64,000 bases of DNA from Chlamydoabsidia padenii (lineage: Eukaryota; Mucoromycota; Mucoromycetes; Mucorales; Cunninghamellaceae), in NCBI GenBank assembly GCA_025330725.1, contig JAIWND010000002.1, positions 2,080,957 through 2,144,956 on the forward strand. The letters run 5' to 3'. Under the pieces are notes generated by a model. That model saw only the letters and a program-made list of their open reading frames with translations, was not told the DNA's origin and did no database searches. Shown piece by piece: positions 47,437 through 58,464 of this stretch (the first letter of the stretch is position 1; each line of letters opens with the position of its first letter). The position numbers and the translations under genes are program-made.

Positions 47437-47555
47437 CATCACGATAAAAATGATTGGATGAGAGCATTCAGGGGCACATCCACACAAAGAACAAAAATGT
47501 CGGAATTTGTTTTTTCCTTTCTGTCCTTCCTCTTCCCCTCAGACGGTTAATCAAG
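46877..47555. other. Intergenic, AT-hook gene to eL42
   Basis: 679 bp with an AC/AT microsatellite (46900-46950), T runs (47160-47183, 47404-47436) and a motif copy GCGGGGTTTGAA (47245-47256). The last 60 bp are a C/T-rich tract typical of ribosomal protein promoters. Confidence 0.45.
46900..46950. repeat. AC/AT microsatellite
   Basis: Alternating ACAC and ATAC units directly 3' of the AT-hook gene. Confidence 0.8.
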
Positions 47556-48152
47556 ATGGTAAGATCAACAATCTATCATATAAAAGAAACAATATCGACA
47601 CTACTCTATCCGAACGATATAAAACGATAATGGAAGAACGAACGAACGAACGAATAGATAGATAGATAGATGGATGGATGGATATGGATATTACGATGAT
47701 GGGTTACCCTTCATGATGGACACTTCATTCAACCCAGTCTTCTTTTAATTTATACATAGGTCAACATCCCCAAGACACGAAACACCTACTGCAAGGGTCT
47801 TAAATGCCGCAAGCACACCCCTCACAAGGTCACCCAATACAAGGCTGGTAAGGCTTCTCTCTTTGCTCAAGGTAAGAGACGTTACGACCGTAAGCAATCC
47901 GGTTATGGTGGTCAAACCAAGCCCGTCTTCCACAAGAAGGTAAGAAATGATAAAATAATCACTGGAACCATTCTTTAACCCACTCCCCCCTTTTTTTCCC
48001 CTTATCCTCCATAGGCCAAGACTACCAAGAAGATTGTCCTCCGTTTGGAATGTACCAAGTGCAAGTACAAGATGCAACTTCCCATCAAACGTTGCAAGCA
48101 CTTTGAATTGGGTGGCGACAAGAAGACCAAGGGTGCTGCTCTCGTATTCTAG
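47556..48152 (+). CDS. RPL42: 60S ribosomal protein eL42 (L36a/L44)
   Basis: Three coding exons, 47556-47558, 47760-47939 and 48015-48152, encode 106 aa, exactly the eukaryotic length. The first coding exon is only the ATG, split from [20 protein letters not shown] by a 201-bp intron, a usual arrangement in fungal ribosomal genes. Zinc-binding cysteines are at residues 12, 17 and in CTKCKY. The [11 protein letters not shown] stretch places proline at position 56, the form linked to cycloheximide sensitivity in fungi (Gln there gives resistance). The first intron carries AACG, GATA and TGGA tetranucleotide repeats (47636-47683). AATAAA at 48268-48273. Confidence 0.97.
47636..47683. repeat. Tetranucleotide repeats in the eL42 intron
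   Basis: Consecutive AACG, GATA and TGGA repeats, a compound microsatellite inside the first intron. Confidence 0.8.
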
Positions 48153-48967
48153 ATGGTTTATTCTTTTCTTTACTTTTTACCCTTTAGTATAGTCTGTTTA
48201 TTATCTTTTGTATAGGGAATTGTTATCATGTAATTTTCTTTTTGTGGTGCTGTAGGCTGTTTTAATCAATAAACTCCCCCTTTGATATATTTGATCTGTT
48301 GGTGTTATATTTATGTCTCATTGTGTTTATATAAATACTCGTTGTGTATGTGGCGATCTTTTCGATTCTTTGTCAAATCATGCAAAAACGCGGCGGGGTT
48401 ACAAATTTAAATTCCGCTTTTTTTTTTCCAGGGCTGACCCAAAAAAAAAAAAAAAAAAGAGAGAGGTGACACCCAAAAAGGCACCAGTTAATTGCTTCCA
48501 GTGATTGATAGAGTTCCTCATCATTATCAATTTACGTAATTTAAAGAGTGAGATCGTCCTCGGCATCAAAATGATTGATCACACAAATACTAATCAGGAA
48601 GCTCACATCCCGATGGTTAGAGTAACTTGAGATCAAAGATCCCCATCATCTTGATTAAAGTTGGCATGTTAACTATCACTTGCTGGATACACAAACAACA
48701 ACAATTATTGTTTTCTATTATCATACGATACGTGGATGTAGTACAGTCCAGAAAGATCTTGTCACAAAAAAGTCATGTGGTTGGTTTTGTTAGACAGCTC
48801 TCTCAAAGACATGGCCCGGCTCCCCTGCCACATATTGGCAATATGTCTTTCTTTTTCCATTTTCGGCATCCGACATCTACCCTGTGTATACGCCACCAAT
48901 TTCCATCCTAGCAGTATAAAAAAAGAGACAAAATTTGATAAAAAATCATCAACCACCATCATCATCA
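48153..48967. other. Intergenic, eL42 to C2H2 factor
   Basis: 815 bp. A double motif lies at 48378-48417: TCATGCAAAA, GCGGGGTTACAAA and then TTTAAATTCCGC in opposite orientation. Then a T run and an A run (48441-48458). No gene seen. Confidence 0.45.
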
Positions 48968-49594
48968 ATGGATTTCGATCTTACCCCATTCAATTTCAAC
49001 TTGTCTACACCCTTCCAATTGCCGCTCAGTCATGATGTTGGTCTCAATGATCTGTTTTGGTTGGATATATTCTTTCAGTCCAACGAATTCCCACTCTATC
49101 CTCAAACACAGAACACTATTGTTAATAATGAACTCCCACCACCACCTTCTTTTACCTTCTCCACAGCTCAAATGGCGGAGAAGAAGAAAATCATGCAAGA
49201 CCCAAAAAAGGCAAGGGCGGGGAAATCCACTTTGATCAAGAAACGACAACAAGAAACTAATCATTTCCTTTGCCATCATGAAGGGTGTGGTAAAGTATTC
49301 AATCGCAAGTATAATCTCAGTTCTCATTGGATCACCCATTCAGCTCAACGAAACTATGTTTGCTCTGTTTGTCCCAAAGCATTTGTCCGCCGCCATGATT
49401 TGAAACGCCATTCCAGGATTCATACAGGCGAAACCCCGCATAAATGTTGTTATTGTCAAAGGGGGTATGGCCGTGCTGATGCTTTACAACGTCATTACTA
49501 TGTTAATAATGAATGTGCTCTTCAACTTCGCTATGATCCTACTAATCCACTTTATTCCAAAAGAAAATCACACTCTCTTGCGCCGAATCCATAG
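48968..49594 (+). CDS. C2H2 zinc finger transcription factor
   Basis: Single exon, 208 aa. Three adjacent zinc fingers lie near residues 100-185: CHHEGCGKVFNRKYNLSSHW...H, then CSVCPKAFVRRHDLKRHSRIH joined by the TGETPH linker, then CCYCQRGYGRADALQRHY ending in a C2HC arrangement (NNEC). The middle and last fingers resemble those of Msn2-like and Rim101-like fungal regulators, but overall I cannot assign an orthologue. The N-terminal ~95 residues are Phe/Leu/Pro-rich (possible activation region) followed by a Lys-rich segment. The start is the first ATG of the frame. Confidence 0.82.
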   Translation: MDFDLTPFNFNLSTPFQLPLSHDVGLNDLFWLDIFFQSNEFPLYPQTQNTIVNNELPPPPSFTFSTAQMAEKKKIMQDPKKARAGKSTLIKKRQQETNHFLCHHEGCGKVFNRKYNLSSHWITHSAQRNYVCSVCPKAFVRRHDLKRHSRIHTGETPHKCCYCQRGYGRADALQRHYYVNNECALQLRYDPTNPLYSKRKSHSLAPNP

Positions 49595-50449
49595 ATTGCT
49601 TTTTTTTTTTGTGTGCCCCACCTCTCTCCCTTCTTTCTGAGGTCATTATTTCATTTTCATGCATCATATAATAATAATAAAAAAACTTTAATGATTCAAG
49701 TATACCTATGGTTGTAAAATGTTAATGCCCATCAAGATCGGCGGGGGTTGAATTTAGTGAAACCATATATCATTACCAGAATGCATACACCAGTTATCAC
49801 AATACATATAAACAAATCAGCGTCATTCATAAGGAGCCCACCCATATAATAAAAAAGTATATTGTCAAACGGGCACATCAACCCCCCCGCATGTTTATTG
49901 GTTATGTATGAAGAAGTAGACTATTCTATATCACTACTGGGGAATGTATAATAACTAGAAGGATGGGTTATTCTATAGCATAAGGGGTTGATTATATAAA
50001 TAATATGACTAGATAACAATAGATTAATGGTTCCAGTTGTATTTGTTGCATCCAATCATTATCGATGTGAGTATAATAAGTTGATGGCGAGTCATGTTGT
50101 TATTCGGATCCATTCCGTGATCAATTCGTGCCTTCACAATGAGTATACCCCCAACCTTCGCCATCCATCACTTAATCATCTGATTAAAAGGTATTATCTA
50201 GAAGAAGAAAAACAATAAAGCAGAGTTAGTGTGAGTAGTCGTAAAGGGTGTGTGATCGATTTGGCTATATTAAGGAAGCCAAGGCCTGACCAAAAAGTCC
50301 GTGCACTAATGAGTAAGCAGTTCCATTAATCATCATTCATACTATCCGTTGAGTCTTTTTACCTTTATACACATGCTTTTGGCAATACCTACTTGAGAAG
50401 ACTGTCACCGTCGGTTACCTGTATAGCTGTCGTGCCGCTTGGATTCTAT

Positions 50450-50493
<44 letters not shown>

Positions 50494-51285
50494 AGAGAGA
50501 GAGAGGAATGAGTAAAAGGCCAAAAGTCATGTTATTGGTCTTGTTTCCATTACCTGCCTCTACTACCTTTTTGAAGACTAGAATAACATACTAGCTGTTG
50601 CTGCTGTTGTGGCCATTTATGGTCCCGTCGTTATTAGTTTCGAATAGATTCCATCTTGAATTGTCCTTGAGTAGACGGCTTGCCTTTGTTTGATTGGTGT
50701 TGTCAGTAGACAGGATGGTAAGATACAAGTCAAGTTTGGTGGTATACCTGATAACCTTTTGCTCGATTGTTAGTGGCAAGAGGTATGTGGATAAAAAAAG
50801 TGAAAGAAAAGAGGGGATACCAAAATGACCCACTTTTTTTTTTTAAAATGTTCAAAAAACGACAAATTGAAATTCCGCTTTCACATCAGAGAGTGGGAAT
50901 AAAGAGAGTACGCCAAACCATCTGAAAAACTGCATGTATAAAAAGAAGCTTTTTGTATGTTTACATGAAGAAGCTTCTTGTTGTTGTGCCACTCCTTATT
51001 TACGCATGCACGGTGAAGGGCGAGTAAAGCCTTGCTTGATTCTCGTGATTTTATTGGTCGAGCGGAGTTTCCCAGTTTCCCATAAATTCAAGTTTCCTTT
51101 TCTTTTTCGTTTCTTTCCCTTTTCTTTCGCTCTTTTCCCCCCTTATCATACAGCTATTATCATTGTAGTTTACATCTTATTTTGTTGTTTTTATACTTTT
51201 ACATTCATAAACGTCAAAATTACAATAGTATTGTCACACAACATCTTCTGTATCACTTCTTCCCCCCTATTCTTCTTTTTTTTAC
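49595..51285. other. Intergenic and leader region before STE12
   Basis: 1.7 kb without a supported gene. Motif copies at 49741-49755 (GCGGGGGTTGAATTT) and 50866-50878 (ATTGAAATTCCGC), a 37-base A run (50454-50490) followed by a GA microsatellite to 50504. The last ~200 bp are T/C-rich and probably contain the STE12 promoter and leader. Confidence 0.45.
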
Positions 51286-53491
51286 ATGGTTGATACTTAT
51301 GACACCATCATTGGTAAAACCAACAATGGTGATATGATTAGCAAATTCGTTACAATCAACGAATCAGATCGTCTTGCCATGATCGATGAATTAAAACTCT
51401 TTTTTGCCACAGCTGCCAGTAACTGGGACGAACATGGTGATGATGACGATGATACTACTCCATCAAGCATACAACAATCATTGAAACTATACCATCTTCC
51501 AACAGGTGATTATATCTCATGTGTATACTGGCAAGGCTTCTACTTGATGACTGGAACTGACATTATACGAAGTCTGACTTTCAGATTCCATGCCTTTGGA
51601 CGACCCATCACCAATACTAAAAAGTTTGAAGAAGGTATCTTTAGTGACTTACGGAATCTCAAGCCGGGAATGGATGCGCGTCTGGAGGAACCTAAATCGG
51701 ATCTTTTGGAAATGCTTTACAAGAACGATTGCATTCGAACTCAAAAAAAGCAAAAGGTGTTCTTTTGGTACTCTGTCCCGCATGATCGCCTTTTTTTGGA
51801 TGCATTGGAACGTGATCTAAAACGAGAAAAGTTGGGATTAGTACCGTCAACAACTGCTATGGCTGAACCTGCTCTATCTACCTGTTTGAATGTGGCTCGA
51901 AACTTGTTGGATCAACTCAAGAGATCCCTCTCCATCTCTGCTGATACTGCCTTGGCTCTTGAAAATAAAGAAGAAGAAGATACATCCTATAACTGTCCTT
52001 CTTCCACTTTTGGCAAGTTAAAAAATATCGCCTTTCTGCATTAGTATCAACTAATTAATGGTCTTTTTTTTTTTTTTTTTTTTGTTCTAGCCTCACCATC
52101 CAAGTCAAGTCCTATGGTCAACCCAATTTTATTGAAAGAAGGAGCATATACAAGGCGATCCCGTGTCAGATCGGCTCCCTTGAACTTTGGACAAGATTAC
52201 CGTGACCAAATGGATCATGGATTTTACACCGCACCACTATTATCGTCAACAACATTATCTCGTCAGCATCAGAAAAAGCAACAGGGTATCATAAAAAGCA
52301 AACGTGATACTGTTTTGTCAAGTCATGCCATGAATCTGGACAGCGCCAAACAAACCAAGACAATCTTTGGTTCACTGAATCTGTTTGATGGATCACCTAA
52401 TTACAAGCAACGAAGACGCCGAACAGTATCTGCCTGCCCTGCCATCAATCAATCACACCACTCAGCTGTACGACAAGAGACAAATCGACGCCATGCCAAC
52501 TGTCACCTTAAAGCAAAACCCACCACTAGACAGAAGTACAAAGGCATCAGGACGACTCGACATCAACACGGTGATGGGAATCAAAAGGATCAATCTCCTC
52601 CTGTGATCGTGCAACAACAACCGGATCCATCGGAACTGGTCATGAATCCTGCTTGGCTGACTATAATGGACGATCCTTGTTTTACCACAGCGACTCCACC
52701 TTTTATCACGGAATCATTCTATTCATCATCCGAACATCAACATCACGATCCTTATCCAAACACCTACACCAACTGTGGATCGGCCTTATTGGGAACCAAC
52801 GCGGAATTGACGACTATCACACCAATGGCAACAGATGAAAAGAGACATTGTTTTAATGGTGATACCACTAATGCGTCGGGTCAACTCGATCCTTCTTCCA
52901 GTCCTTCAATGACGGATTGTCTATGTGATGTTACACAACACCCATTTGGAACAATGGATATGGAAATCAGCAATGGCTTGGTAATTGAGGATAATGACCG
53001 ACTTTATCAGCAGCAACTCGACTTTGCACATCAAGGTACACAAATGCATTACTTTAAACATTGATTAACAGGCTCCCCCCTTTTTTTTGACAGATCTCGC
53101 ACCATTGCCTTATTCAGCTAGCTCGGAACCCTTGATCTGGAAAACGGGCAAAGACTGGCAGAAAGAATTGTCACCATCATCATCATCACCATCTTCTTCT
53201 TCTTCATCATCATCACCATCTATGATCTACCATCCAGGCGCACTATCTCATCCTCCTTATCATGATGATGATGATGATGTTGATGATGATGATGATTCAA
53301 TGCTGCTCTTCCCTTTGGCGTCACATTTACATTCACGTATTGTACCACCAAGCAACTTTACACACTCGTCTGATCAACATCAGCAACAAACGATATCAAC
53401 ATTATCTTACGACACATCTTTGTACAACAACGCATATCAGGCATACGACCATTATTCAACAACAGATGACCTTCTCATGACCATCCATTGA
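51286..53491 (+). CDS. STE12: Ste12-type homeodomain-like transcription factor
   Basis: Three exons, 51286-52012, 52091-53035 and 53094-53491, encode 689 aa. The STE DNA-binding domain covers about residues 55-180: LPTGDYISCVYWQGFYLMTG, TDIIRSLTFRFHAFGRPI, KKFEEGIFSDLRNLKPG, and KKQKVFFWYSVPHDRLFLDALERDLKRE. Ste12 acts downstream of MAP kinases in mating and invasive growth. Intron 1 must use a GC donor (GCAAGT at 52013), because G joined to CC keeps the frame (STFASPSKSSP) and no GT donor works. The rest is low complexity (Ser, Gln, Asp repeats). No C2H2 fingers follow, unlike SteA-type proteins of filamentous ascomycetes. Confidence 0.9.
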
Positions 53492-53906
53492 TTAGTTATC
53501 TTAACCAGACTATGACACTTATCCCCTCATCTCCATTAGTAACATTTAGTTTATATGCTTTATAGTTTTTTTTTTTATTAATCGACACAGTCTTCTTCCC
53601 TTATGCATGTTACCCTTTTCCCATTTTATTTATTTGCCCTTATATGTATGACTCTTTTGATGCATTGGTATCCACACTATATGACAACTCTTTTATAACG
53701 CCTATGATTTGACTTTACATAATAAAATTACTGATTACAAATTTTTCTTCATCCTTTTATCAGCTTCCAGGCTGATATCTTATATTGGTATATGCACGAT
53801 AGTAATCAAGTCACATGATTCATCCTATGCAAACCTAATAGGAGCCACATTATATGATTCTTCTTCTTCTTCGCCTTCTTCTCCTTCTTTTCTTTTCTTA
53901 TTACTT
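53492..53906. other. Intergenic STE12 to polyamine oxidase
   Basis: 415 bp; AT-rich 3' region with an AATAAA at 53720-53725 and a TTC repeat (53862-53880) close to the next start. No gene seen. Confidence 0.45.
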
Positions 53907-55904
53907 ATGCTTTTTAACACTGTCATAGTTACTATTATACTATCCATATTATACATTTTACCAACCAATGCTTCCACCCGACATACCAAGGTAGTTATTC
54001 TGGGTGCTGGGGCTAGTGGTATTTCTGCAGCCTTAACACTACAAAAGAAAAACATAACAGATTTCATCATTGTGGATGCCCAATCATTTATTGGTGGTCG
54101 TGTACAACATAAAAGTTTTGGTGGGAATACGGTGGAGCTTGGAGCGAACTGGGTAAGCTTTTTTTTTTTTTTTTTTTTTGTTGGTTCATGCGGATTGCCA
54201 TTTTCAAATCCCGCCATTTACCCTTAATCCCGACTATTTCCCACGTTCTTTTATATGCATATAGATCTATGGAAAAGGAGCCAATCCAATCTATCGTTTG
54301 GCAAAAAAACATGGATTGAAAACTATTCCTAATGATAAAAAGAGTCTAGTTTATTTCAATCAAGAAGTAGGTCAATTACCAACCGAGACCTGTAAAAAGA
54401 TGTCGGCGTTTTTTGATACAACAATGGAGACTATGGTAAACTTTGCTGGTAAATTGTTTGAATGGTTCAAAGAAAGAAAGAAAATCATTCCAAGTGTGAC
54501 TGATCTCTTTACATTTTAGATGTAAGGATGAAAAGGGATCAAGTGGATTTGTCAAGTCGTACCGCTTTGCAAATGTTAGGATGGGCACCTGATACCCCCT
54601 TAAAAGCGGCGATTGAATATTTCGGTGTCAATTGGGAATTGGCAGAACCAGCTGAAATGTCTTCTTTAGATTATGCGACTGGAACGGTGGATACAGTGTC
54701 TGGTTCTTTTCCTAATGGAAATGATTTCGTTGTAGATGAACGGTATGTAAAGTAAAAAAAAAAAAAAAAAAAGAAAGAAAAAAAAGAGTGTCAGACAAGG
54801 AGATTCATTCCTCTTCCCTCTTTCCAGTGGTTTTAATTACATACTAGAACAAGAAGCCAGAAGCATATTGACAGAGGATGACCCAAGATTACTACTGGAT
54901 ACTTTTGTTACAGATGTCGTCTATGATGATAATGATCAGGTTACCATTCTCACAGCTAATGGGACAACCATTATCGCTGATCATGCCATTTGTACTTTTT
55001 CGTAAGTTTTTCATGCAAATATTGAAAGCGGGTTTTGAAAGCTGTTTTTTGATAGCCTTGGTGTTTTGCAAAGTCAGCAAGTAAAGTTTACACCAGAGTT
55101 CCCAGAATGGAAACGGGAAGCATTGTTCAGTTTTCATATGACCACATATACCAAGATTTTTGTCAAATTCGATCAAGGGAACTTTTGGGGAGATTGGGAG
55201 GTAATAAAAGATGTCGATCGTCAGCTTAAATCGCCGCTTTAACTTTACTGTTTTCATGCCGATCGTCCTAGTTCGCACTCTATGCTAGTAACAAAACACA
55301 ATATGGCGGTGACTATACTGTATGGCAAAACTTGGCAGCTATCCCCTCAAGCTGTGCTGATCGTCACAACAATGTCTTGATGGTAACCACCACATTCAAA
55401 GAATCAGAGCAAGTAGAGTTCAAGGCCGATGAGCAAGTAAAAAGGGAAATCCACCGAGTACTCCAACAAATGTTTCCCCAATACAAGGTCCCTTTTCCTA
55501 GTGATATTTTGATTCCCCGATGGCGCCAACATCATCTATTCCATGGCTCTTATTCGAATTGGCCCATTGGCATGTCATTGCAACATCACGAAAACATGAG
55601 GGCCCCACTTCCTTTGGCAACACCTCGATTGTGGTTTGCCGGTGAAGCCATGTCTCAAAAGTATTACGGGTATTTACATGGAGCATGGCTGAATGGAAAA
55701 GAGGTCGCTGAAATCGTGGGTGATTGTATGGGACAATACAAGTGTCATCAGCCTTATCCTTATCATCCTATTGTTACTGGCTGTGATGATAGAGCAGCGC
55801 AACGTAGACGGTTAAGATCAAGTCGTTTTTCCTCTTCCTTTTTAAGAGAAAACAAGAAAGAACAAGAGCAACATCAAAACCAAAACCCTTTCCTTCATCA
55901 ATAG
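53907..55904 (+). CDS. Secreted FAD-dependent polyamine oxidase
   Basis: Six exons, 53907-54152, 54265-54448, 54520-54742, 54828-55001, 55056-55200 and 55272-55904, encode 534 aa. A signal peptide (LFNTVIVTIILSILYILPTNA) precedes the FAD-binding fold KVVILGAGASGISAALTLQ ... VDAQSFIGGRV. ELGANWIYGKGANPIY and the C-terminal RLWFAGEAMSQKYYGYLHGAW complete the flavin amine oxidase signature. ALQMLGWAPDTP and EYFGVNWELAEPAEMSSLDY match fungal and plant polyamine oxidases, which oxidise spermidine/spermine and release hydrogen peroxide. The C-terminus is His-, Arg- and Gln-rich. Three of five introns carry the recurrent motif. An in-frame extension to 53709 reads through promoter-like DNA, so I start at the signal peptide Met. 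Confidence 0.9.
54185..54215 (-). repeat. Composite motif copy in polyamine oxidase intron 1
   Basis: On the minus strand GGCGGGATTTGAAAAT, then GCATGAA; it follows a 22-base T run at the 5' side of the intron. Confidence 0.65.
55011..55040 (+). repeat. Composite motif copy in polyamine oxidase intron 4
   Basis: TCATGCAAATATTGAAA then GCGGGTTTTGAAA; it fills most of the 54-bp intron. Confidence 0.65.
55226..55259 (-). repeat. Composite motif copy in polyamine oxidase intron 5
   Basis: TTAAATCGCCGC, then TTCATGC 15 bases later, inside the 71-bp intron. Confidence 0.5.
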
Positions 55905-56357
55905 AAAAGGAAGATGATAATGTCTAATACAGTTTGTAACTACCCTACATATAATCATAAATTATATATTTTTGTATTTGCATAAAGCTTTTATCACTAC
56001 CTAGTTGCTTGTCAAATTTCATCCCCGCCCATTCATGCAACTATACATTTCAAATTCCGCCATTGATTCGATTTTGAATGAATGGTATTCCTCTAGATCA
56101 AACATTGCGTTGAACGCTTACCCCATTATATGTTGGTACCCATATGAGCACATGTCATTATATGTCATTATTACACCAAAGTCCGATACATACAACAAAC
56201 AATGTCTTTATTTTGGATAAATACAATTGGTAAAAATGGAAACAAATGCAGAATGATAAAAGGTTAAAAAGATGAAGTTATAACTATATGAATAAACTAG
56301 TCTATAATGTAAAGATCGAATAACTAATCTAAAAAAAGGACAACAGCCAGTGGTAGA
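55905..56357. other. Convergent 3' intergenic region
   Basis: 453 bp between the polyamine oxidase and REI1 stop codons. Two motif copies (ATTTCATCCCCGCC 56016-56029; ATTTCAAATTCCGCC 56047-56061) flank a TTCATGC box (56032-56038). A minus-strand AATAAA for REI1 lies at 56207-56212. Confidence 0.5.
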
Positions 56358-57812
56358 CTAAATGATTTGTTCCCGGAAGTATTTTTGTAACTTGTTGGCC
56401 TGCATTCCCACCCTTGTCTTGTAATCTTGATGTAATCGTTTTTCCTTAAATGCTTCTGTTGCCTTGGTGTTGTTGTGTTTTCCATCTGTAATCATTCTTC
56501 GTTGATGACCTTGACCAAATGAGCGTAATGATTCAAACACATGAGAATCCGAGTATTGTCCAATAAGCTTGTTGATCAAAATGGAGTCGCGAGTCTAAAA
56601 AAGAAGAAGATGTGATTAATATTACTTTGTTACTGTGTAATACGAACTTACTTCTTCAGGTTTCAGTCTTTGATCATAGTAACGTTTCATATGACGATGT
56701 CCCACTACAGCACCAGAAGGTAAGATTAATGACATTTCATCATCATCCAGTTGTAATTGATTTGTCAATTCGGTCAATTCAGCATCAATGTCCACAGGTT
56801 CACCATCCACGCCTTGAGGATAAGAAGGAGAAAAGTCATAAAAGTCCACCAAATCCACAGCATCATTTTCGTCTTCATATGCCAATTTGCAATGTCCTTT
56901 GTCTGTCTAAAGTATAGTAAAAGAAGAAGAAGAAGAAGAAGAAAAAAGAAAAAGATATTAGTATAAATAGTCATCCACACCTTCCTTTTCTTCTTTTTTT
57001 ACCATGTGTTTTCTGACAGCGTCCATTGACAAGAATCCCTTTCCTTTGCCATTACAGAATAAGCATACATTTCCCACACTGATCTTTTCACCAAGATAAC
57101 GAATCAAACCTTGTAGATCTACCAAATATTCAATATCGGGTATAAAGAAGCTGTGTACCTTTGTCATATGAGTCAAGTTGTCCTCCAAGGTAGCAGATGT
57201 AGTGTTGCAGAATAAACATTCGGTTTCGGCAAGTCTAGGAGCAGCCTTGATCTTTGCATCAATTTTAGAAAGAATTTCATCTTCGGTTGTTTCTTCCGTA
57301 AAGGTCATATCCACCACTTGTCGTTCTTCAGGTTGTTCCACAGTCTTCTTGGGTCGAGGGACATATTTTGCCTGTGTTTCCTTGTGCTTTTTCGACTGAA
57401 TGTGGTTGTTGTATTGGTTTTCCGTTCCAAAAGATTTCCTATACAGAAAGAAATAAACATTGTTAGATCAATCAAATGGCGAGTTAGATTCAGCATTTAC
57501 CTGCAAGCTTCACAGTATCCCTTGAAGACAGGTGTTTCTTCCAATTTTTTGGTTTCGGCCTTTTTAGCTATAAAACAATATAGAGTTAGTATAAAAGTAT
57601 TCTTTTTGTTATTTCTTCTTTATAGTTTTACCTTGATCTTTCTGTTGGAACTGAGCGAGTTCAACAGGGGGAAGATCAGCGACTTTTCTTTTCAAGTTGT
57701 AACGATGCCAGTCTGATCGATAGTGAAGTCGTTGTGATTCCGCCGTTTCAAATGCGACTTTGCAAGAGATACAAGTAAAAATACTTGTTAAGGAAGCAGC
57801 TGATTCAGACAT
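56358..57812 (-). CDS. REI1: Cytoplasmic pre-60S factor Rei1 (ZNF622)
   Basis: Five exons on the minus strand, 57812-57632, 57567-57501, 57438-57003, 56906-56652 and 56594-56358, encode 391 aa. Four C2H2-like fingers appear in the family order: FTCISCKVAFETAESQRLHY with HYRSDWHRYNLKRKVADLPP; CEACRKSFGTENQYNNHIQSKKH; CLFCNTTSATLEDNLTHMTKVH with FFIPDIEYLVD; and CLFCNGKGKGFLSMDAVRKHM followed by TDKGHCKL. DLVDFYDFSPSYP and the GHRHMKRYYDQRL motif confirm Rei1. It acts in the cytoplasm to recycle Arx1/Alb1 from pre-60S particles. The exon 3 donor (57002) is set by the HM-TDKGHCK junction. The start is divergent from NCE101 by 186 bp. Confidence 0.95.
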
Positions 57813-57998
57813 TGGAGTTGACAATGTAAAAAAGTAAAGAAGTAAAAAACGTAGAAAAGTATAAAAAAAAAAAAAAAAGGATCCCATATAAGCCTGAATA
57901 AAAATTCAAATCCAGACGCCGTCACCGCTCACCAATTTCACAAAGTGGAGGCGGGCCATTTTCTTTTGTTTCTTCCACTCAATTACTTTGTACTTACC
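57813..57998. promoter_or_regulatory. Divergent promoter, REI1 / NCE101
   Basis: 186 bp with an A run (57861-57876) on the REI1 side and a motif-like TTCAAATCCAGACGCCG (57904-57920). Confidence 0.5.
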
Positions 57999-58317
57999 AT
58001 GGTGATTCAACCTGTCAAGTACCAGTATCTTATATCAAGGTAGAAAGAAATAGTAATGGGATTTATCGCAAAAAAAAAGAGCCATTGGTGATAAACTAAT
58101 CCTTACTTCATTTTACTTTATCTGTAACAGAACGGGCGACATCATCTTTTCCGTTGCTGTAGGAACTTTGGCTTACTTTGTTAACGAACGAGAAAACCCG
58201 AATGCACAAAATGGTAAAACGGTGATGGAATTATTAAATAGGAAACGTCTACACACTATTGCTTCCCGGGAACAACGCAAACAAGACAAACTACAACAGC
58301 AGGAACTCCACGAATGA
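57999..58317 (+). CDS. NCE101: NCE101 family small membrane protein
   Basis: Two exons, 57999-58039 and 58131-58317, encode 75 aa. After QPVKYQYLISRTGDI comes one membrane helix, IIFSVAVGTLAYFVNERENP, with the YxVxER-type end found in yeast Nce101 (non-classical export protein 1), and then VMELLNRKR and a charged Gln-rich tail. Yeast Nce101 affects secretion of proteins without signal sequences; the mechanism is unknown. It is longer than the ~53-aa yeast protein, mainly in the tail. Stop codon lies 148 bp before the PABP start. Confidence 0.82.
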
Positions 58318-58464
58318 CGGCGGGATTTAAATTTGTTTTAAAATCTCTCTTTTTTTTTGTTGTCAAAATCCTCTTATTCCCTCTCTTTATCTTTTTATCA
58401 TCATCCTTTGCTGCTATTAAAACAAAAACAATAAAGAAAACATTTGAAAAGCCTTATAGTCCTA

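Noticed and set aside
53709..53906. N-terminal extension of the polyamine oxidase frame
   Set aside because: It reads through AT-rich promoter-like DNA; the internal Met begins a good signal peptide followed directly by the FAD-binding fold.
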